Origin: Nyssa sinensis
Lineage: Eukaryota; Streptophyta; Magnoliopsida; Cornales; Nyssaceae
Assembly (NCBI GenBank): GCA_008638375.1
Contig: CM018052.1
Span: forward strand, 5,164,517-5,228,516
Direction: 5' to 3'
Length of the DNA stretch: 64,000 bases
Shown here: piece after piece, positions 12,365 to 23,725 of the stretch
Layout: each line of letters begins with the position of its first letter
How positions within the stretch are numbered: position 1 is the stretch's first letter
The notes under the pieces: model-generated
Told to the model about the DNA's origin: nothing
Database searches by the model: none
Seen by the model: the letters and a program-made list of their open reading frames with translations, nothing else
Position numbers and translations under genes: made by a program

Positions 12365-12599
12365 ACTGGGCGATCATCCTCGAATAAGTAGAAATCATCT
12401 ACTAAGATCATTTAATCACATGTGATCCCAAAAGTGATTCATTTGATATCCCCAATCATGGTTTACTGTATTTTGGGTTATTTCAAACTATTAATGTCAC
12501 AGAACCTATTTTTTATTAGGTCAAAATATAATCTGGGTCATGTCGGATATTTGGGGTATTACACTCTACCCTCCTTCAAAAGAGTTTTGTCCCCAAAAC
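12365..12599 (-). mobile_element. truncated LTR start with a second polypurine tract
   Basis: On the minus strand a purine-rich tract (GAAGGAGGGTAGAG, about 12557-12570) leads into TGTAATACCCC and then ~190 bp of LTR that stop at GATCATCC near 12365. The same block lies at 16321-16510, and the LTR part alone makes both arms of the foldback at 603-1011. It is evidently the 3' end of another element, captured before the dimer formed. Confidence 0.7.
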
Positions 12600-13602
12600 T
12601 TAACTGTCCTTCTAGAGGGATTAATCATCTATCAGACAGGTCAGTAACGCATCATAAAGTTTAACATCAATCACTTTTATTGACATATCTCCAATTAGAA
12701 TTAGTTGATAATTCCCAATCGTACAAGTGTCAGGTCAAATCCAGAAATCCACAATAAGATTGATTGTTAATCCAAAAAATATACTACCACAATAAGAGTT
12801 AGCTGACCTATAGTCATTGTCCTCCTAAGAATTATTAATCATCTGATCATCCTGGTTACCCAAGGAACATCAACTTCAATCATGTCCCCAAACATTATGG
12901 TACATTGCTCAAATATCACCCTATGGTACTAGTGAATCTCCAATAGTTACAATCTCAGATCAGTTGATCCTTAGTCCTTAGATTCCTTAAAATCACAGAT
13001 GCATCATCTATTACAAAGACTTTCATAATTCCATATCTAGCCTCCAAAATTGGGACCCTGTATCCATGGCTCAGGTACTCTGTGGTTCTCAATCCATAAC
13101 TTAATGCTCTGATGTGGACAATGGTTTAGGAACCATTTCACAACTTTTTTTCCTGAAGTTACCGACAATGCAACCAACCAAAGGCAAACTTTCGAACTTA
13201 CCGATGAATTGCATTCCAAATGTAGGGTCAGAGCAGTGGAATTTAAAAACCCTTTTTCATCTCGGGAATGCAACTCCTTTATAAATACCATAGAGATACG
13301 TACCATGGAGCAAGTCTAAAACCAGATAGCTAATAACTCTAACCACAGAGCACGTCGATAATTAGACATATAACACAGAGCACATCTAACATCTCTAGAG
13401 TACCATTACCATGAGCCATGTCCCAATACATCTAATGCATATCAACGAAGTCAATCAAATCATGTCACTCACCTGAATAACCAAATTCAATCCACAAGAG
13501 TCCAAGTCTCCACAAATCAGTGCCATCAGATCCTTTACTTGGAATGCCACTCAGCCTATCCATGTCATATCATAGTGCCTTCTAATCAAATGGAGATAAA
13601 TC

Positions 13603-14091
13603 CTAAAAAATGTTAGGATAATGGGGTGAGCTTTAATAAGCCCAGTGAGTAACACAGGTTTCCTGTCACGGGTTTCAAAAACCAGTTCTTGTTTACAAAG
13701 CAGATGGAGAGTTTAGTTATTTTAGAAATAACAGTTTTATAAATCCACTTTAAATGCAGTTTAAGTAATATAAAACAGGACTGGCCTAAATGGAACAACA
13801 AATTAGAACAGACATAACAGTGCAGGATGCTAGTATATAAATCGAAGCATCGACAAATAAATCAATAATAGAACAGGTTACTATTAAGCAGAATAGAACA
13901 GAACAAAACAGGACAAGACGTTAATTAGGTAAGACAGAACAAAATCATGCCATGTGTAATGCAGCACAAAAGGGCATGCATTTAAATATACGTATTTAAA
14001 CAGTATAGCATATAAAATGGTATAGTGTATGAAGATACAATATCTAGACAGTGTAACTTATACACCAAGTCAGAAGTTCCAAGTTACTCAC
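13603..14091 (-). promoter_or_regulatory. putative LTR-leader intron in dimer LTR 2
   Basis: The minus-strand donor GTGAGTAAC has its GT at 14091-14090. The acceptor, changed here to TTTTTTAG/GA, ends at 13603. The span is 489 bp. The acceptor has a CTAAC branch-site-like motif just upstream (TATCCTAACA). Confidence 0.4.
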
Positions 14092-14387
14092 AAACTGTTC
14101 GCTTATCTCCTTTTATAGATACTCTGATAACCTCCAGATACGTTAGGTCTCTCCATACATATCCTAAATAATCATCATCAATCATAGACAAATCAGAATT
14201 CATCCATTCATGTCTTATTCATCATCTTAGGTGTCTATCGAATTACGTAAGATAGCCTAGCAGCCTATTGCCCTTTCATTGGGTTTCATCTGAGGCTATT
14301 TCATTCTCTAATTAGGCCTAGTAGTTATCAGGATTATAATCTAAGTCATTTGGACTCTAATCGTTATCAGTTAAGTACTTATTTAAC

Positions 14388-14772
14388 CTTAGGGGTAAAA
14401 TGGTAGTTTTACCATTCTTATCCTGGACCTTGTCGCATTCCTTAGAATAGTCCACATATCGTCAATATAAAGTTCTAAGTCTTTTGGACTCAAATCGTTA
14501 TCAGTTAAGTACTTATTTAACCATAGGGGCAAAATGGTAATTTTTTCATTCTTGTCCCGGACCCTGTCGTGGTCCTCAGAATAGTCCACATATCTTAAAT
14601 ATAAAGTTCTAAGTCTTTTGGACTCAAATTGTTATCAGTTAAGTACTTATTTAACCTTAGGGGCAAAATGGTAATTTCACCATTCTTGTCCCGGATGCTA
14701 TCGTGGTCCTCAGAATATCCAATATATCTTATATATAATTTTCTAAGTCTTTTGGACTTAATTTGGTATCTG
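14388..14772 (-). repeat. 134-bp tandem array in dimer LTR 2
   Basis: Units begin at 14388, 14522 and 14656, an exact 134-bp period. The sequence and relative position match the array at 2041. Confidence 0.9.
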
Positions 14773-16155
14773 CTTTTGATCATCGGGACACATCAGTCAT
14801 TTCTCATTTTATACGTTGACTGTTCCGGAGTCTTATTTAGCCCTTCGATTTTCCATAATTATGCTTACGACAATTTATCATATCAAATTGGCCTTTATTC
14901 GGCCTCTACTTTGCACTTACCATGCTTAGGGGCATTTCGATCATTTTACATTTTGTGAGATTCTGCCTCCAATTCATCATTTAATCCCATGTACAGTTTC
15001 ACGAGTATCTGGGCTTCTATCGGTATCAATTTCATCCCATTTGGACTTTATTTAGACTTCATATAGCATCAGAGGCATTTTGGTGATTTCACATGTTGTA
15101 TGGCTAAACTTTTCGGGACCTCAGTTCATAAAATAGACCTCACCATTAGGTCCAGAGTGTCCCACATTGTTAAATTGGACTATCTTTTGTGTTTATTTGG
15201 CCCTGGGTATCATTAGGGGCAATTCAGTCATTTATCATTTGCGTGTCTTTATTTTTCAGGACTTAATTTCCTAAATTGGATTCCACCATTGAATCCGGAA
15301 TGCTTGAAATAGTAGAAATACACTATTTATTTATTTTATTTGGGCTTCGTTTGACCTATTTAATATCCAAGGGTAATATGGTCATTTTACCCTATTTAAT
15401 AAAATAATTAAATAAATTATTTTATTATTTATTTATTTTTTAGGGGTTTATTTGAATTTATCTTTTAACATCTGGGCCAGAATAGAAATATTCAGAACAG
15501 TTGGGGCCTAAGTGAAATTTACAGAAGTTCTGGTTTTTCTTTTAATTTTTAAATAGTGAACCAAAGGGTTTAATAACCTAAACCCTAGACCGGACTAGCG
15601 GCATTGTAAACCAACCAGTTCACTGGACCATACAAAACCGGAATAACATAACCTGTTATATCCCTTATCCACGTTTAGGTTAGCATATGTCCTGATTTTA
15701 ATTTCTTACCCCTGTAACCAAACAGACCAACTTCAGCTTTAATTTTAAAACCTTTAAACCCAAAACGGTGCCGTCCTACCTGTACCGTTTCTGAGACGGG
15801 TCGGGTCCCGAGTTGAACCAGAAACCGACCCGAACCAATCCAGTCACTATTCACCTTCTTCCCCAACTCACCCACTGTGTTGCCCTAATTTCTAGTTTTC
15901 ATTTTTTTTCCAATTTCGTAGGTTTTCCAACACTGATTCCCCCTGCTTTTGGGTGTTGTAAGTTTCTGGGGGTCAGGCCAACATCTTGGCATTCATTTCG
16001 AGTATTACACCTTCCTCTCTTGACATGTTTAATTATTTTATTGGTCTCTCGTGACAGTCAAGAGGTTCCCGATTAACTTTCTTGATTATTCTTTACATCA
16101 TTTCTAATTAATAATTAGCGAACTAATTATTAATTAATCGGATCGGGGTGTTACA

Positions 16156-17261
16156 TCCTACCCCCCATAAAAGAAGTTTTGTCCTCAAAACTTAGTCGGT
16201 CACATCTAGGAGGCTCTATCCTCTCTTTATGCTAACCTTATCATCATAGTGTCACACAAATTTTATATCAGATACAGGAATCCCCATTAAGTTTGATTTA
16301 CGACCACAATTGTATGGTCTCATCTACTAAGATCATTTAATCACATGTGATCCCAAAAGTGATTCATTTGATATCCCCAATCATGGTTTACTATATTTTG
16401 GGTTATTTCGAACAATTAATGTCATAGAACCTATTTTTTATTAGGTCAGAACATAGTCTGGGTTATGTCAGATTTTCGGGGTATTACACCCTACCCTTCT
16501 TTAAAAGAAGTTTTGTCCTCAAAACTCAACTGTCCTTCTAGACGGATTAATCATCTGTCGAACTGGTTAGTAATGTATCATAAAGTTTAACCTCAATCAC
16601 TTTTACTGACATGTTTCCAATTAGCATTAGTTGATAATTCCCAATATTTCAAGTGTTAGGTCAGATCCAGAAAATCCACAATAAGATTAATTGTCAATCC
16701 AAAAAATGTACTACCATAATCAGAGTTAGCTAACCTATAGTCATTGTCCTCCCAAGAATTACTAATCATTTGATCATCCTGGTTACCCAAGGAACATCAA
16801 CTTCAATCATTTCCCCAAAGATTATGGACCGTTGCTCAAATATCACCCTATGGTACTAGTGAATCTCCAATAGTTACAATCTCAGATCAGTTGATCCTTA
16901 GTCCTTAGATGCCTTAGCATTACAAATCTATCATCTGTTATAAAGACTTCCACAATTCCACGTCAAATCTCCAAAAGTGGGACTTAGTATCCATGGCTCA
17001 AGTACTCTGTGGTTCTCAATCCATAACTTAATGCTCTGATGTGGGCAATGGTTTCCAAACCATTTCACAACTTATTGTCCTCAAGTTACCATATTTGGAA
17101 ACTTGCTCTAAGTCTATATCCGATAATCTTAACCTTTAGCTCTGATATCGCTCTGTGATACTGGTGGATCTCAAAAACTTTACTAACTTTAGCTTTGATA
17201 CCACTCTGTGGTATCAGTGTATCTCCAATATTTACCAACCTGGCTCTGATACCACTCTATC
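16156..17261 (-). mobile_element. internal region 2 of the dimer, non-coding
   Basis: Homologous to internal region 1 over its first ~900 bp. It opens with a polypurine tract (16156-16176), repeats the truncated LTR block (16321-16510) and ends with the primer-binding region at 17138-17254. No coding frame is visible. Because it sits between LTR 2 and LTR 3, the locus reads LTR-internal-LTR-internal-LTR. Confidence 0.75.
17138..17254 (-). other. tripled primer-binding site
   Basis: On the minus strand, TGGTATCAGAGCCAGG (17239-17254) is the usual initiator-Met tRNA primer site and stands directly after the LTR end at about 17261. Related copies TGGTATCAAAGCT (about 17191-17204) and CGATATCAGAGCT (about 17138-17151) follow at intervals of about 50 bp. 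Copy 2 lies in a perfect hairpin with arms TGATACCAC / GTGGTATCA around 17197-17217. Confidence 0.8.
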
Positions 17262-17770
17262 ATGTCCCGAACCCCACCCTACGCGGATGTCGATGACGTG
17301 ATGCTAGTTAGCCGCCTTGCCGATTTGCCGACCGACAATGCGACCAACCAAAGGCAAATTTCTGAACTTACCGATAAATTGCATTCCAAATGTAGGGTCA
17401 GAGCAGCAAAATTTAAAACCTTTTTCATCTCAGGAATGCAACTCATTTATAAATACCATAGAGGTATGTACCACATAGCAAGTCTAAAACCAGATGGCTA
17501 ATAACTCTAACTATAGAGCACATCTATAATCAGACATATAACACAGAGCATATCTAATCTCTGTAGAGTACCATTATCGTGAGCCGTGTCCTAATACATC
17601 TAATGCATATCAATGAAATCAATCATATCATGTCACTCACTTGACTAACCAGATTCAATCCACAAGAGTCCAAGTCTCCATAAATCAGTGCCATCAGATC
17701 CTTTACTTGGAATGCCTCACAGCCTATCCATGTCGTATCATAGTGCCTTCTAATCCACCAAAGATAAATC

Positions 17771-18195
17771 CTGAAAAATGTTAGGATAATAGGGTGAGCT
17801 TAAATAAACACAGTGAGTAACACAGGTTCCCTGTCATTGGTTTCAAAAACCAATTCTTGCTTACAAAGCACATGGAGGGTTTAGTTATTTTTGAAATAGC
17901 AATTTTATAAATTCACTTAACACAGTTAAGTAAAATAAAACAAGACTGAACTAAATGGAATAATAGATTAGAACAAACATAACAGTATTGAGCAAAATAG
18001 AACAGAACAAAATAGGACAAGACACTAATTAGGCAGGACAGAACAAAATCATGCCACGTGTAATGCAATACAAAAGGGTATGCATTTAAGTAAACGCATT
18101 TAAACTGTATAGCATATAAAACGATACAGTGTATGAAGATACAATATCTAGACAGTGTAACTTATACACCAAGTCAGAAGTTCCAAGTTACTCAC
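17771..18195 (-). promoter_or_regulatory. putative LTR-leader intron in dimer LTR 3
   Basis: The minus-strand donor CT/GTGAGTAAC starts at 18195 and the acceptor CATTTTTCAG/GAT ends at about 17772, giving about 424 bp. A TCCTAACA branch-site-like motif precedes the acceptor. Confidence 0.45.
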
Positions 18196-18491
18196 AGATT
18201 GTTCATTTATCTCCTTGTACTGATAATCTAATAACCTCCAGATATGTTAGGCACCTCCATGCATATCCTAAATAATCATTATCAATCATAGACAGATCAG
18301 AATTTAACCATTCATGACTTATTCATCATCTTAGGCGTCTATCGGATTACCTAAGATAGCCTAATAGCTTATTTCCCTTTCATTGGGTTTCATCCAAGGC
18401 TATTTCATTCTTTAATTAGGCTTAGTCATTATCAGGATTATAATCTAAGCCATTTGGACTCTAATCGTTATCAGTTAAGTACTTATTTAAC

Positions 18492-18875
18492 CTTAGGGGT
18501 AAAATGGTAATTTTACCATTCTTATCCCGGACCTTGTCGTGGTCCTCAAAATAGTCCACATATCTTAAATATAAAGTTCTAAGTCTTTTGGACTCAAATC
18601 GTGATCAGTTAAGTACTTATTTAACCTTAACGAAAAATGGTAATTTTACTATTCTTGTCCCGGACCCTATTGTGGTCCTCAGAATAGTCCATATATCTTA
18701 AATATAAAGTTCTAAGTTTTTTGGACTCAAATCGTGATCAGTTAAGTACTTATTTAACCTTAGGGGCAAAATGATAATTTTACCATTCTTGTCTCGAACC
18801 CTGTCGTGGTCCTCAGAATAGTCCACATATCTTAGATATAAAGTTCTAAGTCTTTTGAACTTCATTTGGTATCTG
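18492..18875 (-). repeat. 134-bp tandem array in dimer LTR 3
   Basis: Units begin at 18492, 18626 and 18759 (spacing 134 and 133). The opposite arm of the inverted repeat has only one unit (about 20720-20830). Confidence 0.9.
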
Positions 18876-19357
18876 CTTTTGATCATCGGGACACATCTGT
18901 CATTTTCTATTTTACACTCTGACTGTTTCGGAGTCTTATTCAGCCCTTCGATTTTCATAATTATGCTTATGATAATTTATTAGATTAGATTGGCCTTTAT
19001 TCGGCCTCTACTTTGCACTTACCGTGCTCAGAGGCATTTTGGTCATTTTATGTTTTGTGAGATTCTAACCCTGATTCGTCATTTAATCATGTGTACAGTT
19101 TCACGAGTGTTTGGGCTTCTATCGGTATCAATTTCGTCCCATTCGGACTTCATATAGCATCAGGGGCATTTTTGGTAATTTTACGTGTTGTATAGCCAAA
19201 TTTTTTGGGACCTCAGTTCATAAAATGGACCGCACCATTAGGTCCAGAGTGTTCGACATAGTTAAATTGGACTATCTTTTACTTTTAATTAACCCTGGGT
19301 ATCATCAGGGGTAGTACAGTCATTTACTATTTACGTGTCTTTATTTTTCGGGACTTA

Positions 19358-22044
19358 AAAGCCAATGGACTGAGAGTCATGTTGAGCCAAACCACGCGAG
19401 TTTTAGTGATGAAATGAGGATTTAAGAGTCAGTTGCAGGTTCAGTTATCCCACCATAGACCGAACGTCTGAGCTCGTTCCAATCCACCAAATGAATGCCA
19501 AGATGTTGGCCTGACCCCTAGAAACTCGCATCACCCAAAAGTAGAGGAAGAAACACCCCAAAAATCCACGAAATTGGAAAAAATGGAAACTAAAATTAGG
19601 GTTACTGTTCATCGTCATGAGGAAGATGATGAACAGTGCCAGACACGAGTTGAATCGGATCTGGGTTCGGGTCAGAACCCGCCCGTCACATAAATGGGCT
19701 TAAGTGGCACGACGCCGTTTAAGATTTAATTTTAAATTGATTTTCCCCCTGTTTGGTAACACATATTATAAATTAGAAAGGGGAATTAAGGAAAACTGAA
19801 ACACGGATAAGGGGCCAAATTGGAATAACAGGGATATGTTATTCCAGTTTAGTGAGGATGAACTGAACCGGCTGGTTCACACTGTATCTGGTCCGGTTTA
19901 GGGTTTTAACCCAAAAACCCTCTGGTTCAGTAATTTAAGTAAAATAAATAAAATCAGAACTATTCCTAATTACAGTTTGACCCCAACAAGTTTTGGAAAT
20001 CCTATTCTGGCCCAATCCTTGGGATTTTTATGCAAATACACCCTTGAAAAATAAATAAATAATAAAATAATTATTTTAATTATTTTATTAATTGGGTAAA
20101 ATTATTGTTTTACCCTTGGACACTAAATGAGTCAAACGAAGTCCAAAATAAATAAATGAATAGTGTATTTCTACTATCTCGGGTATTCCGGACGCAATGG
20201 TGGAGTCCGATTTGAGAAATTAAGTCCCACAAAATAAAGACACGTAAATAGTAAATGACTGTACTGCCCGTGATGATACCCAGGGTTAATTAAAAGTAAA
20301 AGACAGTCCAATTTAATTATGTCAGACACTCTGGACCTAATGGTGAGGTCCATTTTATGAACTGAGGTCCCAAAAAATTTAGCTATATAACACGTAAAAT
20401 TACCAAAATGCCCCTAACGCTATACGAAGTCCGAATGGGACGAAATTGATACTGATAGAAGCCTAAACACTCGTGAAACTATACCCATGATTAAATGATG
20501 AATCAGGGTCAGAATCTCACGAAACATAAAATGACCAAAATGCCCTTGAGCACGATAAGTGCAAAGTAGAGGCCGAATGCATGCCAATCTGATATAATAA
20601 ATTATCATAAGCATAATTATGAAAATCGAAAGGCTGAATAAGACTCTAAAACAGTCAGAGTGTAAAATAGGAAATGACCGATGTGTCCCGATGATCAAAA
20701 GCAGATACCAAATGAAGTCCAAAAGACTTAGAACTTTATATCTAAGATATGTGGACTATTCTGAGGACCACGACAGGGTCCGAGACAAGAATGGTAAAAT
20801 TACCATTTTACCCCTAAGGTTAAATAAGTACTTAACTGATAACGATTAGAGTCCAAATGGATTAGATTATAATCCTAATAACGACTAAGCCCAGTTAAAC
20901 AATGAAATAGCCTCGAATGAAACCCAATGAAAGGGCAATAGGCTATTAGGCTATCTTAGGTAATCCGATAGACGCATAAGATGATGAATAAGTCATGAAT
21001 GGTTAAATTCTGATCTATCTATGATTGATGATGATTATTTAGGATATGCATGGAGGTGCCTAACATATCTAGAGGTTATCAGATTATCAGTACAAGGAGA
21101 TAAGCGAACAGTTTATGAGTAACTTGGAACTTCTAACTTGGTGTATAAGTTACACTATCTAGATATTGTATCTTCATACATTGTACCGTTTTATATGCTA
21201 TACTGTGTAAATGTGTGTACTTAAATGAATACCCTTTTGTACTGCATTACACGTGGCATGATTTTGTTCTGTCCTACCTAATTAGTGTCTTGTCCTATTT
21301 TGTTATGTTCTATTCCGCTCAATACTGTTATGCCTGTTCTAATCTGTTGTTCCATTTAGTTCAGTCCTGTTTTATTCTACTTAACTGAATTAAGTGAATT
21401 TATAAAACTACTATTTCATAAATAACTAAACCCTCCATGTGCTTTGTAAGTAAGAATTGGTTTTTGAAACCCATGACAGGGAACCTGTGTTGGGCTTATT
21501 TAAGCTCACCCCATTATCCTAACATTTTTCAGGATTTATCTCTAGTGGATTAGAAGGCACTATGATACGACATGGATAGGCTGTGAGGCATTCCAAGTAA
21601 ATGATCTGATGGCACTAATTTGTGGAGACTGGACTCTTGTGGATTGAATCTGGTTATTCAGGTGAGTGACATGATACGATTGATTTCATTGATATGCATT
21701 AGATGTATTGGGACATGGCTCGCGATAATGGTATTCTAGAGAGATTAGATATGCTCTGTGTTATATGTCTGATTATAGATGTGCTCTATGGTTAGAGTTA
21801 TTAGCCATCTGGTTTTAGACTTGCTCTGTGGTACATACCTCTATAGTATTTATAAATGAGTTGCATTCTCGAGATGAAAAAGGTTTTAAATTCTGCTGCT
21901 CTGACCTTACATTTGGAATGCAATTCATCAGTAAGTTTAGAAATTTGCCTTTGGTTGGTCGCATTGTCGGTCGACAAACCAGCAAGGCAGCTAACTGGCA
22001 TCACGTCCTCGACATCTGCGTAGGGTGGGGTTCGGGACTTGACA
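19358..22044 (+). mobile_element. plus-strand LTR fragment, spacer and right arm
   Basis: This is the same LTR family in the opposite orientation. From about 20222 to 22044 it is the reverse complement of 17262-19357, apart from two missing 134-bp units, and it ends GGGTTCGGGACTTGACA. The part 19358-20221 continues the LTR upstream (leader and U3-side sequence with GACGCCGTTT and TAAACCCTAATTTT-type blocks in reverse) and has no partner on the left. The LTR start is missing. No primer site follows 22044. Confidence 0.8.
21115..21532 (+). promoter_or_regulatory. LTR-leader intron relic, donor mutated
   Basis: The acceptor TATCCTAACATTTTTCAG/GAT is intact at 21531-21532, with a good branch-site-like CTAAC. 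The donor position reads ATGAGTAAC instead of GTGAGTAAC, so this copy has probably lost splicing. Confidence 0.4.
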
Positions 22045-23342
22045 TTATCTGTCTCGTTTCATGGGCGCGCTCCTGTTGGATTAGCAAGTACCAAATGGCC
22101 AATTTTGGATTTTTCACTACAGGACTACATGCTCATAATGCATAGCACCAAAGTGCTCAACACACGCCATGTTTTCAAAGATTTATGTATGCCAAGATGC
22201 CTTAATTTTTCTATGCAATTTCAATGAGGCATTTATCAAACATATGGGGTATGCCTTAAATAATGCATCATACATAAAGCAAACTATAACTTTTAAACCA
22301 CAAAACTTTGTCTATATGAACTTAGCATATAATCCAATCAATTACACATATAATCATGTTACATGTTCACAACTTAAACAAATTCTCAAATATTACACAA
22401 ATACACAAAGTACCAATACATTGAGCAACCATAACTTTCAAACAACAAGACTTTGTCTACATGAACATAAGCTAGAGTGCAATGAATTATACATATATTC
22501 AAGTTACATGTCCATCACTTCACCAAATTTCCAAGAAATACATAAGTACACAAGGTACCAACCCTAGGTTTTCAAAGTAACTATATGCTAGGTGGTTTTC
22601 CAACAACAAATAAACATGTAAGTCATACAATCAATATATAAAAACACTCCTAAACTTAACTCTATTCTTTACTTAGAAAAATATCATACCTAAAAGGGCT
22701 TTTCTCAACCCTAGGGAGTTGTGCTCTCTGTGCAGCCAAACCAATCAGTAAGAATGTATCCTTTGATGTAGGGAACAACTTCCTAGAAGGAAGCCTTGTG
22801 AAATTCTAAGGCTAGAGATGAGTTTTGGAAGGTAGAAAGTTGGAAAAACCTAGGTTTTCTTCACCTTTCTCTCCATGCACGACATGTTTCTCATTCCTCA
22901 GACCCAATTCTATGATTTTAACACTAAAGGGTCCTATTTATAGTAAGGGGGCCAAGGGGTGAAAAGACTATTTTGCCCTTAATGAGTTCGGGACCCCGTT
23001 ACACTACAACCTATCCCGAAACGCCTCAATTTGAAATTCTGCTTTAACCAAAGTTCTTAAAATTATTTTAAATGATATTGTTCCAAAAATTTATTTTCTC
23101 CATGGGCGGGTGCGATCGAGTCCACCCGGGCCACCCGGCATGCCCCTTTATGGCCCATTTTTCAAACTATCTCCGATTAGTCTCAAATTCTCACAAGAAG
23201 TGTATTTTAATATTATAAGCATATTTCTCTTATATGTAATACTCAAAATATCCTTCTAAACATGACTTATAACTAAATGGTGTATGTGTAGTGCCCTACC
23301 GGCAAAAATAAAAAATTTACCCTAATTTTTCTGATCTCTACA
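22045..23342 (-). mobile_element. truncated LTR of the S4 family
   Basis: On the minus strand it starts at 23342 with TGTAGAGATCAGAAAAATTA and follows S4 (52359 to about 53890) through the GCCGGGTGGCCCGGG block, TATA box and leader, then stops at 22045 against the inverted-repeat arm. The longest frame in it (22169-22567, plus strand) is low-complexity and is not kept open in S4, so I do not call it a gene. No target duplication is visible because the other end is missing. Confidence 0.8.
22935..22942 (-). promoter_or_regulatory. TATA box of the truncated S4-family LTR
   Basis: The minus strand reads TATAAATA at the place that corresponds to the TATA box of S4 at 52797, downstream of the shared AAGGGCAAAATAG-type block. 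Confidence 0.6.
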
Positions 23343-23660
23343 GTACCATCAGTAAAAGAAGTAAATAAAACAAACAATTTTAATAATGTGATTTAATGTC
23401 AAGGTCGTAACTTGATAAAAAACTATGATTGGTGTTAATCAATGATTAACATGTGAGTAATTTTAGAAAATTGGTGCATGAAATGCACTAAGACAAGATT
23501 AGTGATATATGAATAATGAATGCTTAATCAACATTATTGCAAAAACATTATAAGAGACTTTTGGGAGATTAAAATAAAAATTTTGGGGATGATTAAAGTA
23601 CAATACGAAACACTCACCAAAAATAAAATAGAAGGAATAGGCCCAAAAATGCTCCTACCA

Positions 23661-23725
23661 AGACTTGAACCTTGCACCTTGTACAAGGTAGATACTAACC
23701 TCTACAAAGAAAATCCACTAAGCTA
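23661..23725 (-). other. tRNA-like module, antisense to E0 5' LTR
   Basis: The minus-strand A box TAGCTTAGTGG (23725-23715) fits TRGCNNAGYGG at every position. The B box GGTTCAAGTCT (23671-23661) fits at 9 of 11. Spacing is about 43 bp. Confidence 0.55.

Larger units (their letters stand above)
12159..13163 (-). mobile_element. internal region 1 of the dimer, non-coding
   Basis: About 1.0 kb between two LTRs, homologous to 16156-17060. It has no gag- or pol-like frame. It starts with a polypurine tract, contains a truncated foreign LTR start (12365-12556) with a second polypurine tract, and ends in a deletion junction near 13161-13163. There the internal sequence GTTACC joins the LTR sequence GACAATGC over a shared ACC. 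The deletion removed the primer site and the LTR end that survive in the second copy. Confidence 0.75.
13161..16155 (-). mobile_element. LTR 2 (middle LTR) of the dimer
   Basis: On the minus strand this LTR starts at 16155 (TGTAACACCCCGA) and ends at the deletion near 13161, about 3.0 kb. Compared with LTR 1 it lacks roughly 1.2 kb, equal to about 10790-12003; the junction is near 16004, where CATTTCGAG joins TATTACACC. The missing part holds the CT-rich leader and the tRNA-like module, so this LTR probably has no promoter. Its 134-bp array and leader splice-like sites remain. Confidence 0.8.
17262..19357 (-). mobile_element. LTR 3 of the dimer, left arm of the inverted repeat
   Basis: The 3' (U5-side) part of the same LTR family, ending next to the primer site at 17261. 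Its U3 side is lost at about 19357, where the inverted-repeat spacer begins. It keeps the 134-bp array, the donor GTGAGTAAC (18186-18195) and the acceptor at 17771-17773. Confidence 0.8.

Noticed and set aside
22169..22567. 132-codon open frame on the plus strand
   Set aside because: It lies in an S4-family LTR on the antisense strand, is rich in N, Y and T from A+T-rich DNA, and is not open in the S4 copy at about 53500-53800.
23289..23305. TGTAGTGCCCTACCGG as a possible LTR start of E0
   Set aside because: Aligning the region with S4 on the minus strand shows these bases are internal to an S4-family LTR that starts at 23342.
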